From Candidatus Poribacteria bacterium (GTDB lineage Bacteria; Poribacteria; WGA-4E; WGA-3G): a stretch of DNA of 5,346 nt. Position 1 is the first letter of the stretch, and every line of letters begins with the position of its first letter. A model generated the notes under the pieces. It had not been told where the DNA came from. It saw nothing but the letters and a program-made list of their open reading frames with translations, and did no database searches. This document shows, piece after piece, positions 1 to 5,346 of this stretch. The position numbers were made by a program, and so were the translations under genes. The stretch lies in assembly GCA_009845505.1 (NCBI GenBank), contig VXZL01000144.1:1-5346 (forward strand), written 5' to 3'.

Positions 1-8
1 CCGATAAG

Positions 9-51
9 CGCGCTTACACCGCCTTTGTAAGCGCGTCTATACCTTCTTTTT
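9..51 (+). terminator. Hairpin with trailing T-rich tract, possible terminator of an upstream gene
   Basis: Bases 9-18 (CGCGCTTACA) are perfectly complementary to 26-35 (TGTAAGCGCG), giving a 10-bp GC-rich stem with a 7-base loop. A T-rich run lies at 44-51, about 8 bases after the stem, further than in a textbook intrinsic terminator. Bases 5-16 also form a perfect 12-bp palindrome overlapping the left arm. It may end transcription from a gene left of the window, or it may only be a structured repeat. No coding sequence is visible to its left, so the role is inferred. Confidence 0.35.
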
Positions 52-141
52 GACAGTTCTCAAAAATACCTCCCCAGCACTTTTCTGCTATTCGATCAAC
101 CCCTCAAAAAATTTAATAATCCCACCCGTATACAAAAAAGA

Positions 142-170
142 TTGACACACAATCGTTTTTTGTGTACAAT
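142..170 (+). promoter_or_regulatory. Sigma70-type promoter for the operon
   Basis: A perfect -35 hexamer TTGACA (142-147) is followed, after the ideal 17-bp spacer, by a -10 hexamer TACAAT (165-170), one base from consensus. Transcription would start near 176-178, leaving a leader of about 32 bases before the ATG at 210. The surrounding region is AT-rich. No equally good promoter was noticed between the four genes, which are separated by 12, 2 and 1 bases, so this site probably drives all of them. The match is direct; activity is inferred. Confidence 0.75.
147..165. promoter_or_regulatory. Dyad in the promoter spacer, candidate operator
   Basis: ACACAA (147-152) and TTGTGT (160-165) are perfect inverted 6-bp arms around a 7-bp centre. 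The dyad occupies the spacer between -35 and -10, overlapping the last base of the -35 and the first base of the -10. A protein bound here would block RNA polymerase, so a repressor site is plausible. The arms are short and in an AT-rich stretch, so chance is possible, and no regulator gene is in the window. Confidence 0.3.
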
Positions 171-209
171 AGCCGAAAACTTGGAACAGTATCAAGGTAA
201 CCCACGAGA

Positions 210-1250
210 ATGGCTTCAGCAGAAAAAACACCGAACAAAACACCGCTTCTCGAAATTTCAGGTTTAAAGACAATCTTCCCGACAGACGACGGTATTGTAA
301 ACGCCGTGAACGATGTCAGTTTCTCTATTGCGCGCGGCCAGACTGTCGGTGTCGTCGGCGAGAGCGGATGCGGGAAAAGTATTACTGGCCTCTCAATGCT
401 TCAACTCGTACCATCACCCGGACGCATTGAAGCCGGTGAGATATTGTTTCATCGTAACCGCGGCGATGATCCCTTGGATATCGCACAAGTGTCCCCGAAG
501 AGCGAATTGATGCGCCAAATCCGTGGTAACGAAATCGCAATCATCTTCCAAGAACCGATGACCTCCCTGAATCCCGTCTATACCGTTGGCAACCAAATCG
601 CTGAAGCAGTCATGTTACACGAACAGGTGGATAAAAAAACTGCCCGCGAACGCGCAATCGAGATGATTGCCCGCGTCGGTATACCTGCCCCTGCCCAACG
701 CGTTGATGAATACCCACACCAACTGTCCGGGGGCATGCGCCAACGCATCATGATTGCGATGGCACTTTGCTGCTCACCTACGTTGCTCATTGCAGACGAA
801 CCGACAACCGCCCTTGATGTCACTATCCAAGCACAGGTACTCGGACTCATGCAAGAACTCCAAGCAGAAATGGGCATGGCAATCATGCTCATCACACACG
901 ACCTCGGCGTTATCGCTGATCTCGCCGATGAAGTCGTTGTGATGTACTCAGGGCGGGTCGTCGAACGAGGCACGGTTGATGACATCTTCTATAATCCGCT
1001 GCATCCGTACACACAAGGTTTGCTGAAATCTATACCCGTTCTCGGGAGAACATTACAGAAAACATTGCCGTCTATACCCGGAACAGTGCCACACCCGCTA
1101 ACACTACCAAAAGGGTGTTCGTTTGGACCCCGGTGCCCAGAACGGATGCCGAAATGTGACGAGATGCCAGAACTCACTGGTGTCAACGGAAAAACGGAGA
1201 ATAATGGTCACGCCGTCCGATGTTGGCTTCATACAGATTCAGAAGGTTAA
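210..1250 (+). CDS. dppD: Dipeptide/oligopeptide ABC transporter ATP-binding protein, DppD/OppD family
   Basis: This 346-aa protein is one of two cytoplasmic ATPases that power a peptide/nickel-type ABC importer. All nucleotide-binding motifs are present: Walker A GESGCGKS (residues 50-57), Q-loop Gln114 in FQEPMTSLNP, signature LSGGMRQR (172-179), Walker B ending in Asp196-Glu197 followed by PTTALD, and the H-loop His230 in ITHD. The C-terminal oligo_HPY extension carries Cys303, Cys309, Cys316 and Cys338 (C-X5-C-X6-C-X21-C), the pattern that in DppD-type subunits is known to hold a 4Fe-4S cluster. Length is normal for the family. The ATG at 210 has a modest AAGGT ribosome site at 194-198 and lies about 32 bases after the predicted transcription start. 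It is the first gene of the operon; dppF follows after 12 bases. Whether the ligand is a peptide, metal chelate or sugar cannot be told from an ATPase, so the symbol marks the family rather than the substrate. Confidence 0.95.
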   Translation: MASAEKTPNKTPLLEISGLKTIFPTDDGIVNAVNDVSFSIARGQTVGVVGESGCGKSITGLSMLQLVPSPGRIEAGEILFHRNRGDDPLDIAQVSPKSELMRQIRGNEIAIIFQEPMTSLNPVYTVGNQIAEAVMLHEQVDKKTARERAIEMIARVGIPAPAQRVDEYPHQLSGGMRQRIMIAMALCCSPTLLIADEPTTALDVTIQAQVLGLMQELQAEMGMAIMLITHDLGVIADLADEVVVMYSGRVVERGTVDDIFYNPLHPYTQGLLKSIPVLGRTLQKTLPSIPGTVPHPLTLPKGCSFGPRCPERMPKCDEMPELTGVNGKTENNGHAVRCWLHTDSEG

Positions 1251-1262
1251 GGTTTCCTAAAA

Positions 1263-2261
1263 ATGACAAAACTGCTTGAGGTGAACGACCTCCGAAAATA
1301 CTTCCCAATCCAGAAAGGTATCTTCCAACGCACCGTAGGCTATGTCAAAGCAGTTGACGGGATTAGTTTTGACGTGCAACGCGGCGAAACACTCGGACTC
1401 GTCGGTGAAAGTGGATGTGGAAAAACGACAGCCGGACGCTGCATACTCCGATTAATTCCGCCGACAAGTGGAAGTTTCATCTTCGGCGAGGAAGAAGTAG
1501 ACTTGGCGAAGTTGTCGCATCAAGAACTCCGTCCCTTCCGAAGACGCATCCAGATGATCTTCCAAGACCCACACGCATCGTTGAATCCACGGATGACGGT
1601 CGGAGATATTGTCGGAGAGCCGATGCGCGTCAATCGCACTGAAACCGGGAGTGCGCTGCAAGACAAGATCGTTGAACTCCTTGAATCTGTAGGACTCAGA
1701 TCACAGGATACACGCCGTTACCCACACGCTTTCAGCGGCGGACAGCGGCAGCGTATCGGCATTGCGCGGGCGTTAGCACTCCAACCTGAACTCATCGTCG
1801 CAGATGAGCCGGTCTCGGCACTCGATGTTTCGGTGCAAGCACAAATCCTGAACCTATTGGCGGAACTCCGAGAAAAGTTCCAACTCTCTTACATCTTCAT
1901 CGCCCACGATCTAAGCGTTGTGGAACACATTAGCGACCGTGTTGCAGTCATGTATCTCGGCAAAATTGTGGAGATTAGCGATGCTGAAACCCTCTACCAA
2001 TCACCGAAGCATCCTTATACAGAGGCGTTAATTTCTGCCGTCCCACTCCCGGATCCGAGTGCGCAGCGCAAACGTGAACATATTCGACTCGAAGGTGATG
2101 TCCCCGACCCATCTCAACCGCCGACTGGCTGCTATTTCCATCCACGGTGCCGGTACGCGACCGATATATGCAAAGAAGAAACCCCGGAACTCCGTCAGGT
2201 AAAAGCAGGCGTTCAGGTGGCATGCCACCACAGCGAGACATTGGAACTACAAGGAGTGTAG
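1263..2261 (+). CDS. dppF: Dipeptide/oligopeptide ABC transporter ATP-binding protein, DppF/OppF family
   Basis: This 332-aa protein is the partner ATPase of the preceding DppD-like subunit; the two are expected to form the heterodimeric motor beneath two permeases. Motifs are complete: the N-terminal [11 protein letters not shown] typical of DppF/OppF, Walker A GESGCGKT (48-55), Q-loop Gln101 in [10 protein letters not shown], signature FSGGQRQR (157-164), Walker B Asp181-Glu182 within ADEPVSALD, and H-loop His215 in IAHD. The C-terminal oligo_HPY region has Cys290, Cys296, Cys303 and Cys321 (C-X5-C-X6-C-X17-C), spaced like those of its partner and possibly also binding an Fe-S cluster. The ATG at 1263 follows the dppD stop by 12 bases; an AAGG at 1249-1252 overlapping that stop can serve as ribosome site. 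Length and motif order are normal. The assignment to DppF rather than OppF is by similarity only. Confidence 0.95.
   Translation: MTKLLEVNDLRKYFPIQKGIFQRTVGYVKAVDGISFDVQRGETLGLVGESGCGKTTAGRCILRLIPPTSGSFIFGEEEVDLAKLSHQELRPFRRRIQMIFQDPHASLNPRMTVGDIVGEPMRVNRTETGSALQDKIVELLESVGLRSQDTRRYPHAFSGGQRQRIGIARALALQPELIVADEPVSALDVSVQAQILNLLAELREKFQLSYIFIAHDLSVVEHISDRVAVMYLGKIVEISDAETLYQSPKHPYTEALISAVPLPDPSAQRKREHIRLEGDVPDPSQPPTGCYFHPRCRYATDICKEETPELRQVKAGVQVACHHSETLELQGV
2251..2256 (+). promoter_or_regulatory. Ribosome binding site that fixes the start of the MNT-HEPN gene
   Basis: AAGGAG lies inside the last codons of dppF, 7 bases before the ATG at 2264. This is an ideal Shine-Dalgarno position and argues against the longer reading frame that begins at 2147 inside dppF. 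Confidence 0.8.
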
Positions 2262-2263
2262 CG

Positions 2264-3208
2264 ATGTCAGGACAAAAGATGTCTTCAGATGAACTGTCAG
2301 CATGCAGAAAGCAACTCGAACAACTCTGGAAAAGCCGAATAGTAGATGAAGGGTTGCTTCATCGGGCATGGCAGACGGCATATCAAGTCGCTACGCTGCT
2401 TTACGAAGAGTTTAATGCGACGCAAGTCGTCGTCTTCGGTTCACTCACGGAACCCATGTCGTTCACAAAGGAGTCGGATATTGACATCGCTGTGTCGGGA
2501 CTCTCTGATGGCGCGGACGATAAGGCGCGGAATGCAATATGGGACCTCAAATCGGGGTTCAAAATAGACATCATTAACTTCGACAGGTCGGAAGGGCTCT
2601 TTAGAGAACGCGTCAAACACCAAGCGATCCCTATCGAAAAGGGAGTACCACCGGTGTTGTGGCAGACGCTTTACGAACATCTGCAACGACAGGTTTTCCC
2701 CGAAAACCCTGGAGAGATTTACGAAATGAACCGAAAAAGACTGACGCAACGCATCAATGAGGAACTTACTGCAATAAATGAAACGCTCGCAAGAATCCAC
2801 AGAGGATTGGACAGCATTGACGTGTTACCTATTCAGGCACGGGAATTCATTGAAAACACAATCGCTACAGATCTCGGCGATGTCTATAGAGGTATAGAGA
2901 ACATTTTTCTACGAATTGCCCGTGAGGTGGATACACACGTCCCAACAGGCGAGGAATGGCATAAAAATCTGCTTGCACAGATGACAGCACAGCGACCTGA
3001 ACGCGTACCTGTGATTTCTCAAAATACATTTCTCCAATTAGAAAAACTTTTGAGTTTCCGACACGTCGTCAATAACATCTACGGTGAAAAACTAATTTAC
3101 GAAAAAACAGAACCCCACGCGAAATCCATTGACGCACTTTTTGCAAACGTCTCTCAAGACTTAGGGACGTTCACCGATTCTCTCGTAAGACATGAGGAGG
3201 ACGCTTGA
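2264..3208 (+). CDS. Fused MNT-type nucleotidyltransferase / HepT-like HEPN protein
   Basis: This 314-aa protein joins two domains usually encoded by separate toxin-antitoxin genes. Residues about 35-127 are a minimal nucleotidyltransferase: VVVFGS (G59-S60), the metal-binding pair in SDIDIA (D72, D74), and a third acidic residue D102 in FKIDIINF, so the catalytic triad appears intact. Residues about 155-305 are largely helical and resemble the HepT-like family: YRGIENIFLRIAREVD, an EEWHKNLL segment, then FRHVVNNIYG at 265-274. In MntA/HepT systems the nucleotidyltransferase AMPylates a Tyr in the HEPN motif R-X4-H-X-Y to silence the RNase. Here the motif reads R266-X4-N271-X-Y273: Arg and Tyr are kept and the His is Asn. 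The start at 2264 is supported by AAGGAG 7 bases upstream and lies 2 bases after the dppF stop; M6 (2279) is a weaker alternative. The transporter context is unusual. Domain calls are by eye; toxin, antitoxin or regulatory function is inferred. Confidence 0.8.
   Translation: MSGQKMSSDELSACRKQLEQLWKSRIVDEGLLHRAWQTAYQVATLLYEEFNATQVVVFGSLTEPMSFTKESDIDIAVSGLSDGADDKARNAIWDLKSGFKIDIINFDRSEGLFRERVKHQAIPIEKGVPPVLWQTLYEHLQRQVFPENPGEIYEMNRKRLTQRINEELTAINETLARIHRGLDSIDVLPIQAREFIENTIATDLGDVYRGIENIFLRIAREVDTHVPTGEEWHKNLLAQMTAQRPERVPVISQNTFLQLEKLLSFRHVVNNIYGEKLIYEKTEPHAKSIDALFANVSQDLGTFTDSLVRHEEDA
3195..3200 (+). promoter_or_regulatory. Ribosome binding site that fixes the start of the substrate-binding protein
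   Basis: A full AGGAGG consensus sits within the last codons of the MNT-HEPN gene, 9 bases before the ATG at 3210. It lies directly after the in-frame ATG at 3192, so 3192 cannot use it and 3210 is the likely start. Because it is inside the upstream gene, translation of the two genes may be coupled. Confidence 0.8.
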
Positions 3209-3209
3209 G

Positions 3210-5183
3210 ATGCTTAAGCCAACAGAAATGACTTCTGGGTTAGAAACCCCTCCTACAAGGTATTTGAATTTCATTACGTTCCTATTCATCTTGCCGATGC
3301 TTATCGTAGGATGTTCAGGCAGCCAGATAGAAGATACCTCCGACTTTCCGCGTGGGCTTGAGGCGAAAGAGGCACCGATGTGGGCAAAACAGGTTGCCGA
3401 GGGCAAACTTCCGTCACTTTCAGAACGACTCCCAGAGAACCCACTTGTCGCCAAGACGGATTTCGATGGGTATGAACGACCCGGTCCCTATGGTGGCACA
3501 TGGCACCGATTCCACACGCATCCAGATTTAGGAACGTGGAAGATGACAGCAGGCTATGCCCCGCTCATCCGATGGAAATTTGATGCCTCTGGTCTGGAAC
3601 CCGGGATTGCGGAATCTTGGGAGTTCAATGAAGACGGTAGTGTGTTGACTCTGCACCTCCGCAAAGGGGTTAAATGGTCAGACGGGCATCCGTATACGTC
3701 AGCCTCGTTCGCCTTCTGGTATGATCTCTGCCTTGACGATCGGTATAAATACAGTCCGCCGGTTTGGTGTAAGGTAAACGGCATCCCGATGGAAGTTGAG
3801 ACCCCTGATGACCACACAATCGTGATGAAATTCGCAGGTCCTAACTGGCTTGTCCCGCTTTGGTTGGCTACAGGATTTTGGTGGTGCAATCAATACAATA
3901 TTCCTCAGCACTACATGAAGCAGTTTCACCCAGATAACAACCCAGAATATAAGGATTTCATTCAATTCGAGAAGGAAGACATCCCGCACCAAAATCCCGA
4001 ACGTCCAACGTTGTGGCCTTGGCGGGTGATAAAGTATGAAAAGGGGGGGTTCCGTGTTGAATTGGAACGCAACCCTTACTATTACGTCGTTGACACACTC
4101 GGCAGGCAACTCCCCTACATTGATAGCGTCAAGACCAGTTTAGTACCCGAACCCCAAGTCCGCGTCCTGAAAATCCTCGCTGGAGAGATTGACTGCCAAT
4201 ACCGTGGGATGGAACTCCGGGACCTCGCGCTCTATCTAAAGGGCCAGGAAAAGGGCGGCTATAAGGTACGTCGGTGGAAAAGTACGGCTGGGGCGCAACC
4301 CGCTATTTTGATTAACTGGACAGCACCCGATCCCGAATTAAGAAAACTCATCCGGGATCAACGGTTCCGAAAAGCACTCGCTTACGGCATTGATCGTGTG
4401 AAGTGTAACGAAATCGCATGGCGCGGCTTGCTGGAACCCCAAGCAGCAACCGTGAGTCAAGAGGGATGGCACTTCGCCGATGAAGACGGGCAAACCCTCT
4501 TTGAGGAATGGAAACGTGCCGACGCTGACTTTGATATTGACGCTGGAAACCGCCTCCTTGATGAAATGGGACTTACAGCACGGGACAAAGACGGTTATCG
4601 GCTACGTCCAGACGGTGAACGGATTGAGATACTTATGGATGTCCCAAGCTCTAACCTTAACAGTCAAGAAAACGACATTGGGCTAATTATTCAGGAGGGA
4701 TGGGAGCAACTGGGTTTAAAAACGCTGCTCTATACACCGCCGGGTGCCGAATTGAGTCTGCGACGCACACTCGGAAAATTCACAATCAGTATGCACGGTG
4801 AAGCGGAGATGGACCTCTTCACTTATCCCGATTGGGTGTTTCCAACGCTCCCTAAGTACTGGCACCCGAAAGTCGGAAAATGGTACGAAACAGGTGGTGA
4901 AAAGGGTGAACCCCCCACAGGACCGCTAAAGAAACTGCTCGACTTATACGATGAAATTAAGCGGGAACCCGACGCAAAACAACGGCACCAATACGTCCGA
5001 GATGCCGTCAGGATTCATATTGATGAGGGACCGTTTCACCTCGGTTCCGCCGCACGCTCGCCATCGCTCTTAGTCGTGGCGAACCATTTTCACAACGTTC
5101 CAAACGACGGTATACTGGGTCCCTGGGCAATTGTCACCCCCGCAACCAGCTATCCCGAACAGTGTTGGATGGATAAGGAATAG
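3210..5183 (+). CDS. ABC transporter substrate-binding lipoprotein, SBP_bac_5 (peptide/nickel/opine) family
   Basis: This 657-aa protein should capture the ligand outside the cytoplasmic membrane and deliver it to the permeases. It starts with a lipoprotein signal: a hydrophobic segment (about residues 19-33) and lipobox L-I-V-G-C with Cys35 as the lipidation site, followed by Ser. The mature N-terminus has a conserved-looking segment, EAPMWAKQVAEGKLPSLSERLPENP (in two parts, about 54-63 and 64-78), then YGGTWHRF (from Y94). This is typical of a long subfamily, against about 500-550 aa for classic DppA/OppA. Family-5 hallmarks follow: LHLRKGVKWSDGHP (148-161) and FRKALAYGIDR (386-396). The ATG at 3210 was chosen because of the AGGAGG at 3195-3200; it lies 1 base after the preceding stop. 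The 3192 ATG would add six residues. The ligand cannot be predicted; charged and aromatic residues are plentiful. A run of seven G at 4043-4049 lies within the frame without breaking it. Confidence 0.93.
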   Translation: MLKPTEMTSGLETPPTRYLNFITFLFILPMLIVGCSGSQIEDTSDFPRGLEAKEAPMWAKQVAEGKLPSLSERLPENPLVAKTDFDGYERPGPYGGTWHRFHTHPDLGTWKMTAGYAPLIRWKFDASGLEPGIAESWEFNEDGSVLTLHLRKGVKWSDGHPYTSASFAFWYDLCLDDRYKYSPPVWCKVNGIPMEVETPDDHTIVMKFAGPNWLVPLWLATGFWWCNQYNIPQHYMKQFHPDNNPEYKDFIQFEKEDIPHQNPERPTLWPWRVIKYEKGGFRVELERNPYYYVVDTLGRQLPYIDSVKTSLVPEPQVRVLKILAGEIDCQYRGMELRDLALYLKGQEKGGYKVRRWKSTAGAQPAILINWTAPDPELRKLIRDQRFRKALAYGIDRVKCNEIAWRGLLEPQAATVSQEGWHFADEDGQTLFEEWKRADADFDIDAGNRLLDEMGLTARDKDGYRLRPDGERIEILMDVPSSNLNSQENDIGLIIQEGWEQLGLKTLLYTPPGAELSLRRTLGKFTISMHGEAEMDLFTYPDWVFPTLPKYWHPKVGKWYETGGEKGEPPTGPLKKLLDLYDEIKREPDAKQRHQYVRDAVRIHIDEGPFHLGSAARSPSLLVVANHFHNVPNDGILGPWAIVTPATSYPEQCWMDKE

Positions 5184-5211
5184 CCGTCAGCGGTCAGCCG
5201 TCGGCAGTCAG
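5184..5211 (+). repeat. Degenerate 7-bp tandem repeat, block A (4 units)
   Basis: Immediately after the stop codon of the substrate-binding gene, four contiguous 7-base units fit CNGTCRG with exact 7-base phase. Only position 2 and position 6 vary (position 6 once). The phase begins right at the base after TAG. Such heptamers are known from cyanobacterial intergenic regions, and I associate similar ones with Poribacteria; the lineage link is inference. Confidence 0.7.
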
Positions 5212-5226
5212 TTAAGAGGTTATCTG

Positions 5227-5274
5227 TAACAATTCACAATCTCCGGGAATACCCCAAGCTAGGGTAAATTGTTA
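5227..5274. repeat. Perfect 8-bp inverted repeat with inner 5-bp stem
   Basis: TAACAATT (5227-5234) is the exact reverse complement of AATTGTTA (5267-5274). Within it, TACCC (5250-5254) pairs with GGGTA (5262-5266) around a 7-base loop. The two stems are nested in the centre of the larger inverted heptamer repeat, so the element has several coaxial stems. The role is unknown; transcript stabilisation or attenuation is possible. Confidence 0.5.
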
Positions 5275-5289
5275 ATCAACTGATTTTCA

Positions 5290-5317
5290 CTGATCGCTGA
5301 TTGCTGATAGCCGATAG
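5290..5317 (+). repeat. Degenerate 7-bp tandem repeat, block B (4 units)
   Basis: Four contiguous 7-base units fit CYGATNG in exact phase; three begin CTGAT and the last CCGAT. A further partial copy (CTGAT) occurs just upstream at 5280-5284. The unit is the reverse complement of block A allowing C/T exchange at position 5, so the blocks face each other. The unit number equals that of block A. Confidence 0.7.
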
Positions 5318-5323
5318 CCAAAA

Positions 5324-5329
5324 AAGGAG
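5324..5329 (+). promoter_or_regulatory. Possible ribosome binding site of a gene beyond the window
   Basis: AAGGAG occurs just after the repeat block. No ATG, GTG or TTG follows in the remaining 17 bases, so a start would lie at least 17 bases away, which is longer than usual. If real, the next gene would be the expected transporter permease. It may equally be a chance purine run. Confidence 0.2.
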
Positions 5330-5346
5330 ATAGACCGATAATTACC

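Larger units (their letters stand above)
5181..5320. repeat. Large imperfect inverted repeat, MITE-like or structured intergenic element
   Basis: The two heptamer blocks (5184-5211 and 5290-5317) are in opposite orientation. Aligned antiparallel as RNA, 18 of 28 positions pair by Watson-Crick, 5 as G-U and 5 mismatch. Pairing continues inward for a few bases (5212-5217 with 5284-5289). Inside lies a second, perfect 8-bp inverted repeat. The whole of about 140 bases could fold into one long stem. There is no transposase gene and no clear target duplication, so a mobile element origin is only a possibility. No T-run follows the stem on the + strand, so it is not a standard terminator. Confidence 0.55.

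Noticed and set aside
88..273. 61-codon hydrophobic reading frame on the minus strand
   Set aside because: It runs across the promoter and the dppD start, its hydrophobic look comes from AT-rich sequence read backwards, and no ribosome site or family similarity was recognised.
578..985. Minus-strand open frame of 135 codons inside dppD
   Set aside because: It is antisense to conserved ABC ATPase motifs, is rich in Ser/Thr/Met as expected of a shadow frame, and resembles no known protein.
2147..2263. In-frame extension of the MNT-HEPN gene back to an ATG at 2147
   Set aside because: It overlaps dppF by 115 bases across its conserved cysteine region, and an ideal AAGGAG lies 7 bases before the ATG at 2264.
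3192..3209. Upstream ATG at 3192 as start of the substrate-binding protein
   Set aside because: The AGGAGG consensus lies after this ATG and 9 bases before the one at 3210; the extra six residues overlap the preceding gene and add nothing to the signal peptide.
3699..4109. Minus-strand open frame of 136 codons inside the substrate-binding gene
   Set aside because: It is antisense to a well-supported SBP_bac_5 gene and shows no domain or start signal.
5184..5317. CRISPR array
   Set aside because: The 7-base units are contiguous with no spacers, far shorter than CRISPR repeats, and the two blocks are in opposite orientation.
5290..5326. Intrinsic terminator at the end of the binding-protein gene
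   Set aside because: The possible stem is followed by an A-run, not a T-run, on the coding strand, so it does not fit a rho-independent terminator for this operon.

Overview
This 5.3-kb window has four genes, all on the + strand, packed head to tail behind one strong promoter. It reads as the 5' part of a peptide/nickel/opine-type (Dpp/Opp) ABC import operon with one unexpected passenger gene. G+C looks close to 50% by eye. The substrate-binding protein has a lipoprotein signal peptide and belongs to a long (~650 aa) SBP_bac_5 subfamily. Degenerate 7-bp repeats of a 'CTGATNG' type fill the spacer after the last gene. I associate this combination with uncultured Candidatus Poribacteria and similar environmental lineages (some cyanobacteria also carry heptamer repeats), but this assignment is an inference, with no marker gene to confirm it.

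Layout: 1-209 is a non-coding leader with a 10-bp hairpin near the left edge (possible terminator of an upstream gene) and a near-consensus sigma70-type promoter (TTGACA, 17 bp, TACAAT) whose spacer holds a small dyad. Next come two ABC ATPases, DppD-like (210-1250) and DppF-like (1263-2261), each with a complete set of ATPase motifs and a C-terminal four-cysteine pattern. Two bases later starts a 314-aa protein (2264-3208) joining an N-terminal MNT-type nucleotidyltransferase to a C-terminal HepT/HEPN-like domain. One base after its stop begins the lipoprotein substrate-binding protein (3210-5183). The window ends with a 163-base intergenic region (5184-5346) holding two heptamer repeat blocks in inverted orientation around a perfect 8-bp inverted repeat.

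How the genes work together: the two ATPases would form the heterodimeric motor of the importer and the lipoprotein would capture the ligand. The two membrane permeases (DppB/DppC type) are not in the window and are expected downstream of 5346. The MNT-HEPN protein resembles MntA and HepT, normally separate antitoxin and toxin genes, fused in one chain. It has an Asn where the HEPN catalytic His is expected and is locked into the transporter transcript by 2-nt and 1-nt gaps. That fusion, its altered active site and its placement are the most interesting features here.
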